The notes: a model not told the origin generated them from the letters alone. Shown: positions 1 through 8,571, numbered from the stretch's first letter. The stretch is 52,880 nt of DNA from an uncultured Candidatus Berkelbacteria bacterium (GCA_903954185.1 CAJBMM010000008.1:1-52880), one strand, 5' to 3'. Numbers and translations are program-made.

Positions 1-94
1 ACTGGTCTTTAGCTCCCAGATGAGCAATGTTGGATATGTATTTCATGAGCCGAGTATACCCATGAAATCCAAAGTTTAAATAGATCTGTTGCAT
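1..94 (-). CDS. 5' part of an unidentified small gene, cut by the window edge
   Basis: An open frame starts at ATG 94-92 and runs off the window edge after 31 codons without a stop. It begins MQQIYLNFGFHGYTRLMKY. An AAGGAG Shine-Dalgarno lies just upstream with a short 4-nt spacer. The Shine-Dalgarno and the ATG both lie in a strong hairpin (92-124). No family is recognised from 31 residues. It follows the secreted orphan at 181-1209 on the same strand. Confidence is moderate because only the start is visible. Confidence 0.5.
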   Translation of the reverse strand, partial: MQQIYLNFGFHGYTRLMKYISNIAHLGAKDQ

Positions 95-124
95 ACTGCT
101 CCTTATTCCTTGGAGTCCAGTATG
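92..124 (-). promoter_or_regulatory. Hairpin hiding the Shine-Dalgarno and start codon of the edge gene
   Basis: On the minus strand CATACTG (124-118) pairs with CAGTATG (98-92), and CTCC (115-112) pairs with GGAG (102-99). There is a 2-nt bulge and a 9-nt loop. GGAG is the ribosome site and the last ATG is the start codon, so both are base-paired. This is what a translational switch or RNA thermometer looks like, but function is inferred from pairing only. Confidence 0.5.
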
Positions 125-180
125 TTAATGAACTTTTGCAATCTCTAAACTTCTACTACGTTAGAATACACTTGATCATT

Positions 181-1209
181 CTAGAAAACTGTGTGGAAAG
201 ATGCACTTACATTTAATTCGCTCTTGTTAAAGTATAATGCCGCATCTACGTTGTTAGTACTATATGTTTTGTAAATACCCCTTTGAGCTATTGATAGTAA
301 TTGATTAACAAGGCTCGAAAGCTGAGTGATTTTTTGATAATCAGTATCACTTATGTTTGCCTGTTTTTTAAAATATGCCAGTAGTACCGGCGTCAATGTA
401 CCAGAATCAACCTTGAAACTGACCGAATCATACATCGCTGGTTGCAAAGAACCTGATGTATAAAAACTATTTTGGTTTGGCGAATAACATAAATTTAGCC
501 TTGCACTCAACGACGCTTGTTGCCCCACTAGACTGTATTTATATGTACTTGTAAAAGAAATCATCACTCCGCTATTTAACCAAAGCTTTTTTCCGATGTC
601 CGAATTAATAAACGCGCTAGAATCCACGGCAAACACGGCTTGTTGCTTATTGCCCAAATCTAAAGCAGATCCATAACCCCCAAAATCTTTTTTATAATAC
701 GTTAAATTGCCTACCCCGTATTTAATGTTGTCTAGAAACTGCTGAGTGGCAGATCGATATTGTAAATCGTAGGGTTTAACTGCGTAATATATTAAATCAC
801 TCTTACTCTTTAAATATGCATTTAATACGTTTGTAGGGTCGTCCATCTTAACCTGACCAGTAGCTGTATCGACATAAATATGAACGTTGTTTTTTAAAAT
901 AGATACTGGGTCATCAGAATTAATGATACCCCCAATTTGTTTTGGTAAATTTGTCGATGCGTCGGTTGACGTTTGCTGCCAACTTGCCAACAAACTTTGC
1001 GTTGACGTATTAATGATATTAGACACATCTTGCGCTACATTCTTCTGGGTGCAAGATGCGCCCCCACTTCCGCTAGGGCTACCATCTGCGGTCACGCTAA
1101 CACCGCTACTATCTTGACCATAAAAATGCTCATATCCGAAAATAGATAGAGCCGCGATTGCTAATATAACGATAATAGTGACTGCGAATTTATATTTATT
1201 TATTGCCAC
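181..1209 (-). CDS. Secreted or membrane-anchored orphan protein, 342 aa
   Basis: Family not recognised. The GTG start at 1209 is chosen because GGAGG lies 4 nt upstream; the overlapping ATG is out of frame and stops after three codons. Residues about 8-26 form one hydrophobic segment behind a short basic N-terminus (signal anchor), followed by a Gly/Ser-rich linker with one Cys (about 40-53). The remaining roughly 290 residues are polar, rich in Ser, Tyr and Asn, and presumably extracytoplasmic. No catalytic motif is visible. It probably follows clpP on the same strand without sharing its transcript. It could be a cell-surface protein. Confidence 0.75.
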   Translation of the reverse strand: MAINKYKFAVTIIVILAIAALSIFGYEHFYGQDSSGVSVTADGSPSGSGGASCTQKNVAQDVSNIINTSTQSLLASWQQTSTDASTNLPKQIGGIINSDDPVSILKNNVHIYVDTATGQVKMDDPTNVLNAYLKSKSDLIYYAVKPYDLQYRSATQQFLDNIKYGVGNLTYYKKDFGGYGSALDLGNKQQAVFAVDSSAFINSDIGKKLWLNSGVMISFTSTYKYSLVGQQASLSARLNLCYSPNQNSFYTSGSLQPAMYDSVSFKVDSGTLTPVLLAYFKKQANISDTDYQKITQLSSLVNQLLSIAQRGIYKTYSTNNVDAALYFNKSELNVSASFHTVF

Positions 1210-1345
1210 ATACCCTCCAATATATCAAGCATAACTCAACTTCAAAACATCATCAATACACACAATTGAAGACATCAATATTTATATCTAAAAAGCTTAG
1301 AAATTTTACGAATGATTAATTAACGGCGAACAATGACGTATTCGC

Positions 1346-1362
1346 ATAATGCATGGCATTAT
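1346..1362 (-). terminator. Weak hairpin after clpP
   Basis: ATAATGC and GCATTAT form a 7-bp stem with a 3-nt loop, 10 nt past the clpP stop. There is no clear U-tract, so this is a possible weak terminator or 3' mRNA hairpin only. The rest of 1210-1371 shows nothing else. Confidence 0.3.
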
Positions 1363-1371
1363 TACTCGTTG

Positions 1372-1956
1372 TTATCGCCTTACGATAACATCGTCAATAA
1401 TACCGTAGGCCTTGGCTTCATCGGAGGTCATATAATAATCACGTTCGGTATCAGCTGAAATCTTTTTTAAGTCTTGTCCAGTATTCTCGGATAATATTTT
1501 ATCCAATTTTTCGCGAGTTCGCAGAATCTCTTTGGCAGCAATATCAATTTCCGTGGCCTGGCCCTCTGCCCCGCCCATTACTTGGTGAATCAAAATTTTA
1601 CTGTTTTGCAACGAGAACCGCTTGCCTTTTGTACCACCAGCCAGTAAAAATGCACCCATAGAAGCGGCCATGCCAACACAGACTGTCGAAACATCGGGTT
1701 TCACAAATCGCATAGTATCGTAAATAGCTAGTCCAGCAGTAACCGAACCTCCTGGGCTATTGATATATAATTGAATATCTTTCTTTGGATCTTCCGAATC
1801 TAAAAACAATAGTTGCGCAATAACCAAATTTGCCACCACGTCATCTATTGGACCACCCAAAAAGATAATGCGTTCTTTTAACAAACGTGAGTAAATATCA
1901 TATGCACGCTCACCATATTGTGATTTTTCAATAACTGTTGGAACAAGGTAAGACAT
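1372..1956 (-). CDS. clpP: ATP-dependent Clp protease proteolytic subunit ClpP
   Basis: This is the serine peptidase core of the Clp machine (family S14), a cytoplasmic tetradecamer that degrades substrates unfolded by ClpX or ClpC. At 194 aa it has the family length. The triad is visible: S99 in [11 protein letters not shown]124 in LIHQVMGG and D173 in [11 protein letters not shown]. The oxyanion/substrate strand motif INSPGGSV is at 66-73. An AAAGG Shine-Dalgarno precedes the ATG. It lies directly downstream of trigger factor, the classic tig-clpP order, but no clpX follows here. Identification is secure. Confidence 0.97.
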   Translation of the reverse strand: MSYLVPTVIEKSQYGERAYDIYSRLLKERIIFLGGPIDDVVANLVIAQLLFLDSEDPKKDIQLYINSPGGSVTAGLAIYDTMRFVKPDVSTVCVGMAASMGAFLLAGGTKGKRFSLQNSKILIHQVMGGAEGQATEIDIAAKEILRTREKLDKILSENTGQDLKKISADTERDYYMTSDEAKAYGIIDDVIVRR

Positions 1957-2016
1957 AATTTTCCTTTCTATTTCACTGTATCTACCTTAATTAGAGTAGA
2001 TTAGTTTCAAGATATT

Positions 2017-2110
2017 AGTTAAAAGTGAAAAGTTTAGAGTTTAAAGTTATGGAAAATTATTTATAAACTATATTCCAACACTTTCCACTTTTCACTCTTA
2101 ACTTTTAACT
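2017..2110. repeat. Heptad repeat pair between tig and clpP
   Basis: The left arm 2017-2044 reads as successive 7-mers AGTTAAA-AGTGAAA-AGTTTAG. The right arm 2087-2110 reads ACTTTTC-ACTCTTA-ACTTTTA-ACT. The arms are imperfect inverted copies, so RNA from either strand can fold. The right arm runs into the tig stop codon (2109-2111). Confidence 0.7.
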
Positions 2111-3278
2111 ACTTTGTGGCACTTTCGAGCATTTTCTCTAATACTTTACTTATTGCATCTTTATCATCGGGCTTCACATCCATATCTTTCATCACTTCGC
2201 CCAACGCTAATCCCACAGTCACGTTTTTACTAGCCTGATCGCGCATCTCTTGTTTTACTTCTTCTGCAGTTTTTTTCTGTTTTTCTAAAAACATTGCTAA
2301 TTTTAACTCATCAAGTCCAAGTCTTTTTTTCATATTTTCAAATAATCGACTTACCTCTTCATCTACCATAGATTTTGGAAGAGTTACTTTGGTTCTTTTG
2401 GCCAACTCTGACAAAACCATATCCTCATCTTTGCGTTTGGACTCGGTTTCACCCTCTCGGCTTAATTCTTCCTCAATTGCACGCTCAAAATCAGCAAATG
2501 TATCTTTGCCAAATAATTTAGCAAAATTATCATCGGCTTCTGGAAGCTCAATTTCGCGATGATTTTCGAGCGTAATTTTAAATTTAGCTTTCTTTTTGGC
2601 TAAATCTTTAGCATGGTAATCTTTCGGAAAATTTATTTCAAACTCTTTATCTTCACCAACTTTCATACCTACAATATTTTCTTCAAACCCCGGGATCATA
2701 GTATTTTCGCCAACCACTAACGGATGGCTTTTGCTTGCCATGTCTTCCCGTAACACACCCCCCACGCTGCCTTCAAAAGAAATAGAGGCAAAATCGCCAG
2801 GTTTTACAGGCCCTTTAGGTTCATTAAACTTTGCTCTTTCTTTACGCAACTGCTGTGTAACCTTTGCCACCGCATCAGATGTGACTTTTTCTATTACGTT
2901 CTTCTTAATGCGAATATTCTTCCAGTCTTTTACGGTTACTTCTGGTAAAACATCTACACTTGCCACAAACTCAAGCCCATTGTCTATCGATTTGACTTCT
3001 ACTTCTGGTTTAGAAACAGGATGTAACTTTTGCTCTATGATAGCCTGGTAGTAAAAATTTGGTATTGATTCTTCTACAGCTTCTGCCTTAACGGCTTCCT
3101 CACCAATATTTCGCAATGCAATATCTGCAGGCACTTTACCAGGGCGGAATCCGGGTAATTTGATTTTTTGCGATAAAGTAATTAATGCTTTGTCGTAATA
3201 TTCTTTAAATTCGTCTGGAGTAGTTTTTATAGTTATTTTTACTCTCGACTCAGGTAATTTTTCTAATTTAGAATCCAT
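2109..3278 (-). CDS. tig: Trigger factor, ribosome-associated chaperone
   Basis: It binds the ribosome exit tunnel and shields nascent chains, and it also carries an FKBP-type prolyl isomerase domain. The ribosome-binding signature GFRPGKVP lies near residue 45. The PPIase domain is about 145-235, followed by a helical, charged C-terminal chaperone domain. The start is placed at ATG 3278: AAAGGA sits 6 nt upstream, whereas the ATG five codons earlier overlaps that Shine-Dalgarno and has none of its own. That gives about 389 aa, slightly shorter than the E. coli protein (432 aa). It is probably co-expressed with clpP downstream, though a repeat block separates them. Confidence 0.95.
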   Translation of the reverse strand: MDSKLEKLPESRVKITIKTTPDEFKEYYDKALITLSQKIKLPGFRPGKVPADIALRNIGEEAVKAEAVEESIPNFYYQAIIEQKLHPVSKPEVEVKSIDNGLEFVASVDVLPEVTVKDWKNIRIKKNVIEKVTSDAVAKVTQQLRKERAKFNEPKGPVKPGDFASISFEGSVGGVLREDMASKSHPLVVGENTMIPGFEENIVGMKVGEDKEFEINFPKDYHAKDLAKKKAKFKITLENHREIELPEADDNFAKLFGKDTFADFERAIEEELSREGETESKRKDEDMVLSELAKRTKVTLPKSMVDEEVSRLFENMKKRLGLDELKLAMFLEKQKKTAEEVKQEMRDQASKNVTVGLALGEVMKDMDVKPDDKDAISKVLEKMLESATK

Positions 3279-3366
3279 TAATAATCCTTTCATCGTTACT
3301 TAAACACGACTTACTTTAGCAGATTTTAGATTATTTTGATAGACATTACATGAAATTTTCAAGTAT

Positions 3367-3480
3367 CAATTTCCAATTTTCAAATAAAACTCAATTTTCA
3401 TTTATTCAATAAACCATTGGCGCTTTAGTAATTCATTCATTGGGTATTATTTGAAAAGTGAGATTTGAGATTTGAAAATT
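3367..3480. repeat. Inverted heptad repeats upstream of tig
   Basis: CAATTTC-CAATTTT-CAAATAA (3367-3387) faces TTGAAAA-GTGAGAT-TTGAGAT-TTGAAAA (3451-3478) in inverted orientation. They enclose about 60 bp of unannotated sequence. No gene is seen in 3279-3501. Confidence 0.65.
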
Positions 3481-3501
3481 ACCACCCCCTAATCCCCCTT
3501 T

Positions 3502-3888
3502 TTACAGAATGACCCAAGACCGGCGATCTTTTTTATGATATGGCAGATCAGATATTACACGTTGTGGATGAATTAGAAAAATTAATGTAGCATATTTAGC
3601 GTTAGCATGCGCCAACCAAAATTGTTCATCCATTTTTATTTTTGAGCCATACTTATACTTAATCTTTGTTATTTCAGAGACATCTAAGTTTTGAAAGTAG
3701 AGAATATTTTCTACCTCCGCCTGCCCAACAACTCCACCCGATGATTGTTTCAGCAATATCATATCTCCACTCATAACTTTGCGATAAGGTATGGCAGCAG
3801 ACTGTGAAAGGCGAATATCAATAGTCTTCTTACCCTTAAGGATCTTCTCAATTGCATCCCCAACAAAAATAGCTAAGTGTGTAGACAT
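3502..3888 (-). CDS. ASCH-domain protein
   Basis: At 128 aa it has the size of stand-alone ASCH proteins, a beta-barrel fold related to PUA that is predicted to bind RNA. Seen: KKTIDIRLSQ near residue 20-29 (the basic ASCH strand), GDMILLKQSSG and VVGQAEV (the core barrel strands). An AGGTGAGG Shine-Dalgarno precedes the ATG. The target RNA or role is unknown; ASCH proteins are linked to translation or base-modified RNA. It stands alone between the tig and pgk units. The fold assignment is by motif pattern only. Confidence 0.7.
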   Translation of the reverse strand: MSTHLAIFVGDAIEKILKGKKTIDIRLSQSAAIPYRKVMSGDMILLKQSSGGVVGQAEVENILYFQNLDVSEITKIKYKYGSKIKMDEQFWLAHANAKYATLIFLIHPQRVISDLPYHKKDRRSWVIL

Positions 3889-3943
3889 TTTGTTACCTCA
3901 CCTTTGGTCTACCGTAAATAAGCACTTTGGTCAAGCGCTAGAG

Positions 3944-3981
3944 AGCTTTCTATAAGCTAAAAGCTAACAGCTATAAGCTCA
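3944..3981. repeat. AGCT-type heptad repeat after pgk
   Basis: AAGCTAA-AAGCTAA-CAGCTAT-AAGCTCA (3954-3981) follows GCTTTCTAT. It lies 3 nt past the pgk stop codon. The AGCT cores are self-complementary, so it can fold. A near-identical block lies at 10281-10372. Confidence 0.65.
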
Positions 3982-3984
3982 CAT

Positions 3985-5094
3985 TTAATATCCTAATGCT
4001 TTTAGCGCAGGTAGTTCTTTGCCAGCTAAAAACTCGAGGGCAGCGCCACCGCCTGTGGAAATAAATGACATCTTTTTAGCTAAATTATGATTGTCTAGCA
4101 CTCCAACCGTATCGCCGCCAGCCACCACTCGGGTTGCATCTTTTAACCTAGCTAAATATTTACCAAGCGCTACAGTTCCAATTTCAAACCTAATATCGTC
4201 TGTTTTTCCTAAACATCCATTCCAAAATACAGTTTGTGCTCCATCTAAATAATGTTCAAAATTTTTGACTGTTTCGGGTCCAATATCCACTATTGCCCCA
4301 TCATTCCATATATGATCAACAGGCAATTGAATCTTTTCACCAAATTTTTCTAAAATATATCTAGCTTTTTTCAATAAATCATCTTCTACTAATGAACCCT
4401 TAACATGCTCACCTCTAGATTTTAGGAATGTATTAGCCACAGCGCCACCAACTAATATTTTATTAACTTTTTGAGAAACATTTTCAATAATTGGCAGCTT
4501 ATCCTCTATCTTTGCCCCACCAATTATATAAACACAAGGTTTTTGTGGATCGTCGCGTAAAAGTTCTAAATGTTTCACTTCATCCAATACCTTATAACCA
4601 GCTACGCTCTCCATATGGCGCGATACTCCAACCGTCGATGCATGTGCGCGATGTGCCGTAGCAAACGCTTCAAAAACAAAAGAATCGTAAGCACTGGTAA
4701 AAGCGCTGACTAAATTGGCATTGTTTTCTTCCTCGCGCTCATCAAACCGGATATTTTCCAGCAGATATATATGGTTGCCAATTTTATACGCAGGTAAATC
4801 GATTAAAAAGTTTTTAATCTTTTGCACCGACTGCGTAAGACCAAGAACATAAGCTAAATATTCTGCTACCAAGACAAAAGTTAAATGCGGATCTATGCCA
4901 TCAGGTTTTCCCCTATGAGCAATTAACAGTATTTCGCTTGCGTCATCGGCGATTATCTTTTTTATCGTTTTAAGTGCAGCATCAATTCTATTAGTATCTT
5001 CTATGCTGCCATCTAACCTCACGGGTATGTCAAAATCGCACCGAATTAATACCCTTTTACCTTGGTAATTTATACTATCAATTGAACGAAGCAT
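3985..5094 (-). CDS. pgk: Phosphoglycerate kinase, divergent short form
   Basis: It converts 1,3-bisphosphoglycerate plus ADP to 3-phosphoglycerate plus ATP in cytoplasmic glycolysis. It has 369 aa against about 390-400 usually. Conserved: RCDFDIPV at 18-25, the Arg in NRIDAAL, LLENIRFDEREEE, TAHRAHASTVG, GGAKIEDKL and STGGGAALEF. Changed: the usual SHLGRP is AHRGKP (Arg to Lys), NDAFG is FEAFA, and the nucleotide-loop GP(M/P)G is GCLG. The ATG shares one base with the tpiA stop (TAATG), so the two are translationally coupled. It is probably active because the main triose-binding arginines remain. Confidence 0.94.
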   Translation of the reverse strand: MLRSIDSINYQGKRVLIRCDFDIPVRLDGSIEDTNRIDAALKTIKKIIADDASEILLIAHRGKPDGIDPHLTFVLVAEYLAYVLGLTQSVQKIKNFLIDLPAYKIGNHIYLLENIRFDEREEENNANLVSAFTSAYDSFVFEAFATAHRAHASTVGVSRHMESVAGYKVLDEVKHLELLRDDPQKPCVYIIGGAKIEDKLPIIENVSQKVNKILVGGAVANTFLKSRGEHVKGSLVEDDLLKKARYILEKFGEKIQLPVDHIWNDGAIVDIGPETVKNFEHYLDGAQTVFWNGCLGKTDDIRFEIGTVALGKYLARLKDATRVVAGGDTVGVLDNHNLAKKMSFISTGGGAALEFLAGKELPALKALGY

Positions 5095-5831
5095 TATTCA
5101 CCCCGAGCTTTTTTACAGATCCCTACAAAATTATTTGCATTCAAACTAGATCCACCAATAAGTACGCCATCAATCGATTTTTGAGATATGTAGTTATCCA
5201 CAGTTAGAGAGGTTACACTACCTCCGTAAAGCACTGGCGTTTCTTTGCCGACCTCTTTCTTGATTAGTTCGCACACCTCATTTGCATACTCTCCAGAGGC
5301 TATATCGCCTTGGGTTGCAGTGCTAATAGACCATACCGGTTCATAGGCAACCACTATTTTGGCCAATTCGTCTTTTGTCACGCCTTCTAAACATTCGATT
5401 AAATCTTTTAGTATCTTTTTTTGGCTATTTTCACTTTTTTGTTTTTCACCTACACATAATATTGGCGTTAAATTGTACCGCAAGCAAGCATGTACCTTTT
5501 CATTGATAAATTCATTGTTCTCCCCAAAATGCTCGCGACGCTCGGAGTGACCGACGATTATATAGCTACAAAGTTCTTGTAACATACTAACCGATATTTC
5601 ACCCGTAAATGGCCCATCTTTCTCAGGATAGCAATTTTGTGCGCCTAGCTTTATACGAGGATCAGAAATCTCTAAAATTGAGGCCACTTCTTGTAGCCAA
5701 ATAAACGGTGGACAAAGTACCACATCTACACCATTAAACTCATGCAATTGATTACGCACCATAGTAGCTAATACGCTCGCATCAGATATGCCAGTATTCA
5801 TTTTCCAATTAGCTACAACGAGCGGTTGCAT
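5094..5831 (-). CDS. tpiA: Triosephosphate isomerase
   Basis: It interconverts dihydroxyacetone phosphate and glyceraldehyde 3-phosphate. At 245 aa it has the normal TIM-barrel length. Catalytic residues present: N8 and K10 in VANWKMN, H95 in VGHSERR, E164 in AYEPVW. The phosphate loops YGGSV and LIGGSSL are also present. Oddity: phosphate-gripping loop 6, normally AIGTGK after EPVW, reads SISTAT, so its glycines are gone. A strong GGAGG Shine-Dalgarno lies 7 nt before the ATG. It is first in a two-gene operon with pgk. Confidence 0.95.
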   Translation of the reverse strand: MQPLVVANWKMNTGISDASVLATMVRNQLHEFNGVDVVLCPPFIWLQEVASILEISDPRIKLGAQNCYPEKDGPFTGEISVSMLQELCSYIIVGHSERREHFGENNEFINEKVHACLRYNLTPILCVGEKQKSENSQKKILKDLIECLEGVTKDELAKIVVAYEPVWSISTATQGDIASGEYANEVCELIKKEVGKETPVLYGGSVTSLTVDNYISQKSIDGVLIGGSSLNANNFVGICKKARGE

Positions 5832-5902
5832 TTTTATCCTCCAAATTACATTATATCATCAAGTTACCAAAAAACGGAACTCACTCTCAACAATGTTTGC
5901 TA

Positions 5903-6979
5903 TTATTTAGTGTTAATCGAGTCAATTATTGTTTTTGCTAACAATGTGCTATTATGACAGAGCAAATTATTGTCATCAACGACACACGCATGGATAATCT
6001 TTACGCCACAAATTAATTTGCATTTTGTGAATAATTGGACCACGGAACCCAATTCGCCTTCTTTAATGTTTGGCGTTCTAACTTTCTTTGTGTTCACTAA
6101 ACAATAGTCGATTCTTGGAATCACTTTTTTGACAGCATTAATATGGTTTTCAACGCCATACCCTTCAGTTTCACCTCGTTCTGTAGAAATATTGCAAACG
6201 TAAATTATTTTGGCTCGGGTTCGCTTTAGCGATGAAGCCATACCTTTCACTAGTAAGGGCGGAATAACGCTGGTGTATAAACTGCCTGGGCCAAGAACAA
6301 TAATATCTGCATCTTCTATGGCGGTCTTAACTGGCACATAAATATTGGCCGTCTTAGTTAAAGATATTTTGCGTATGGAATCTGTATGACCTCGCTCACT
6401 TATCTGTGTTTCCCCCTCTACCATCACGCCAGAATCCATTTGACCGATAATGTGCACTTTATCCAACGTGACTGGCAATACACATCCCACTATTTGCAAT
6501 ATCTCGCTCAAACGCATTATTGCTTTGTCAAAACCATTTTCCATATCACTTAAGGCCACCATTAATAAATTACCCAAGGAATGACCATTCAAACCTCGGC
6601 CTTTTTTAAACCGATATGTTAGTAAATCAACAAGCAAATCTTCTTTTGGCGATAGTGCGCAAATACATTTTCTGATATCACCAGGGGGTAAGCTATCAAA
6701 AGCCTTTCGGATGAAGCCACTAGATTGCCCATTATCCGTTACTGCTACAACTGCTGTAATATTCGGCGTAAAAAATCTCAGGCCTCGCAATAAAGCTGAT
6801 AAACCTGTGCCGCCCCCAATAGCCACTACTCTAGGATAATTCTGTTTACAATATTTTGCATCTGTAGGGCTATATTTTAATAGTTGCCACCATTTAGAAA
6901 AATAATTTTTCTTAGCTTTGTTTGATTTTTTGAGCAATTTTTCTCCCTGCCAAATCTGCAATTTCATCTTCGTTAGCAT
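5903..6979 (-). CDS. yvcK: YvcK/CofD-like protein
   Basis: It belongs to the YvcK (gluconeogenesis factor) branch of the CofD superfamily. In Firmicutes this protein binds UDP-GlcNAc and influences cell-wall synthesis and morphology; that role is taken from the family. Seen: VVAIGGGTGLSALLRGL around 52-68, VTDNGQSSGF, LPPGDIRKC, LNGHSLGN and VLGPGSLYTSV. It has 358 aa, with a basic N-terminal extension of about 45 residues. No in-frame ATG exists between Met5 and the core, so translation begins inside uvrC with a 68-nt overlap. It is likely coupled to uvrC. Confidence 0.88.
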   Translation of the reverse strand: MLTKMKLQIWQGEKLLKKSNKAKKNYFSKWWQLLKYSPTDAKYCKQNYPRVVAIGGGTGLSALLRGLRFFTPNITAVVAVTDNGQSSGFIRKAFDSLPPGDIRKCICALSPKEDLLVDLLTYRFKKGRGLNGHSLGNLLMVALSDMENGFDKAIMRLSEILQIVGCVLPVTLDKVHIIGQMDSGVMVEGETQISERGHTDSIRKISLTKTANIYVPVKTAIEDADIIVLGPGSLYTSVIPPLLVKGMASSLKRTRAKIIYVCNISTERGETEGYGVENHINAVKKVIPRIDYCLVNTKKVRTPNIKEGELGSVVQLFTKCKLICGVKIIHACVVDDNNLLCHNSTLLAKTIIDSINTK

Positions 6980-8267
6980 TTTTCACCCGCAGGTAAGATC
7001 CGAAATGCCGCAAAAGCTTTTGATTAGTTTTTTCACCAATACCTTTAATTTGCAGAAGCTCTGGAGATAAAAGCTTTTTAGATCTTCTAGCTCTATGAAA
7101 TTCTATCGCAAATCTATGCGCCTCATCTCTTATGGCCCTAAGCAAAGATAAATCCCTAAAACCTATATCATTTATAAAAGTAAGGTCTTCTCTCTTGCGT
7201 TTCGGGCCCTTTGCCATACCAATTAAAGGTATTATATAACTATTATTTACTAATACCGTTTGTATGGCATTTATTTGACCCTTACCGCCATCGATTAGCA
7301 TAATATCTGGCAATTCCCACTCTCTGTGTTTTAAACGGCGCTCCACAGCATCCACAAGCATTGCAACATCGTTTGGCCCTACAATTTTTTTAATGATAAA
7401 TTTTCGATAGAGTGATTTTTTTGGCTTGCCATCTATAAATACCACCATCGAAACAACAGGCTCCTTACCCGAGGTATTCGAAACATCATATCCTTCTATT
7501 CGGTGAGGAATAGTTTCATTTTTCAACGTTTTTATTTGTAGTTTTTCCTCAGTAATGTTTGCGGTATTTTTTAAATGCTGCAACGCTAAATACTTATCAC
7601 GAATAACTGAAGCTTCTTCATATTTTTTTCGCTTCGAAAGTTTTTCCATCTCAGCTTTAAGTGAGCGAATGACCGATTCTTTTTTACCTTCTAGTAACGC
7701 AATAATATGATTTGTATTCGCATTAAATAATTTATCTTTATCTACTTTTACGTATCGTTCTTTATTGCGACTAATTGCTAACTGTTCGTTTCGATAGGGA
7801 AAAACTAAACGCATAAACTTAAGCGCAGTATTCAAGCTACGGCTAGACGTATATGGTCCAAAATATTTTATTTTAGGCCGATCAAACATAATCTCATTTT
7901 TATGAACAACTTCAATATTAACTACCTTGTTTGCATCGCGAATAATTCTTACAAAATAGTAGCCTTTGTCGTCTTTTAGTTTGATATTGTATTTGGGCAG
8001 ATAATGTTTGATGTAGTTGGCTTCTAGAATAAGCGCTTCCATCTCCGAATCACACTTTTCAAAATCTATTTTGCAAATTAGCCCAACCATCTTTTCTATT
8101 AATGGACCACGCGCTAATTCTTTAGACCAATAAGACCTTACACGGTCACGTAGTGATGTGGCTTTTCCCACATACATAACTTCGCCACTTGCGTCTTTAA
8201 AAAAATAGACGCCAGGACATTTAGGTAATTTTTGAATTTGATTTTGAATTATATCACTCATTTGCAT
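6912..8267 (-). CDS. uvrC: Excinuclease ABC subunit C, shortened
   Basis: It makes the dual incision in nucleotide excision repair with UvrA and UvrB. Domains in order: GIY-YIG nuclease (PGVYFF at 18-23, YVGKA at 32-36), a UvrB-binding coiled-coil around 200-235, an RNase-H-like nuclease (Asp in EGYDVSN, Asp in MLIDGGKGQ, His in RDEAHRF), and one helix-hairpin-helix (QIKGIGEKT). It has 451 aa against about 600. The segment after FPYR lacks the usual cysteine cluster thought to hold Fe-S, and the tandem HhH is reduced. There is no Shine-Dalgarno; a TATAAT box (8278-8283) lies only 10 nt before the ATG, so the leader is very short. Confidence 0.93.
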   Translation of the reverse strand: MQMSDIIQNQIQKLPKCPGVYFFKDASGEVMYVGKATSLRDRVRSYWSKELARGPLIEKMVGLICKIDFEKCDSEMEALILEANYIKHYLPKYNIKLKDDKGYYFVRIIRDANKVVNIEVVHKNEIMFDRPKIKYFGPYTSSRSLNTALKFMRLVFPYRNEQLAISRNKERYVKVDKDKLFNANTNHIIALLEGKKESVIRSLKAEMEKLSKRKKYEEASVIRDKYLALQHLKNTANITEEKLQIKTLKNETIPHRIEGYDVSNTSGKEPVVSMVVFIDGKPKKSLYRKFIIKKIVGPNDVAMLVDAVERRLKHREWELPDIMLIDGGKGQINAIQTVLVNNSYIIPLIGMAKGPKRKREDLTFINDIGFRDLSLLRAIRDEAHRFAIEFHRARRSKKLLSPELLQIKGIGEKTNQKLLRHFGSYLRVKNANEDEIADLAGRKIAQKIKQS

Positions 8268-8314
8268 AGTAGGAATGATTATATACGATTCATTTTAAGA
8301 AACCAATATAAAAC

Positions 8315-8338
8315 AACAAAGCCCCGAGGGGCTTTGTT
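8315..8338 (-). terminator. Terminator of the 54-aa mini-gene
   Basis: AACAAAGCCCC (8315-8325) pairs perfectly with GGGGCTTTGTT (8328-8338). It overlaps the stop codon of the mini-gene and is followed on the minus strand by GTTTTAT. It is symmetric, so it may also work on the other strand. Confidence 0.85.
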
Positions 8339-8501
8339 AGCCATCGGGACCATACGGCCTGGGATAAGTGTCCCAATAGCCAGAACCTTCAACAGAACCA
8401 AGCCACCTTGCCCGTAACACAACCCAAAATAGAGTTGCGATCAAAACTACAGCTAACAACAACAGGCATAGCACGGAAAATACTGCTCGCATTGAACTCA
8501 T
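8337..8501 (-). CDS. 54-aa single-pass membrane mini-protein (orphan)
   Basis: Family not recognised. ATG 8501 has GAGGT upstream and the frame ends at TAA 8339-8337. Residues 5-29 are strongly hydrophobic (AVFSVLCLLLLAVVLIATLF and on), followed by the basic RARW and a short Tyr/Pro/Gly tail ending YPRPYGPDG. That suggests an N-in, C-out single-pass membrane peptide. It has its own promoter (8531-8559) and a perfect terminator at its stop. Codon use (CTG, CGG, AGG, CCC) is visibly GC-richer than uvrC or proS. It is one of five such genes here. Confidence 0.72.
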   Translation of the reverse strand: MSSMRAVFSVLCLLLLAVVLIATLFWVVLRARWLGSVEGSGYWDTYPRPYGPDG

Positions 8502-8530
8502 TGCATGACCTCGGACGTCAGGATACTCAA

Positions 8531-8559
8531 ATCGTATGCTTCTGTAATTTAATTGTCAA
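8531..8559 (-). promoter_or_regulatory. Promoter of the 54-aa mini-gene
   Basis: TTGACA (8559-8554), a 17-nt spacer and TACGAT (8536-8531) on the minus strand. The predicted start is about 8524, giving a 20-25 nt leader that holds the Shine-Dalgarno. Confidence 0.75.
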
Positions 8560-8571
8560 TCTTATATTTAT

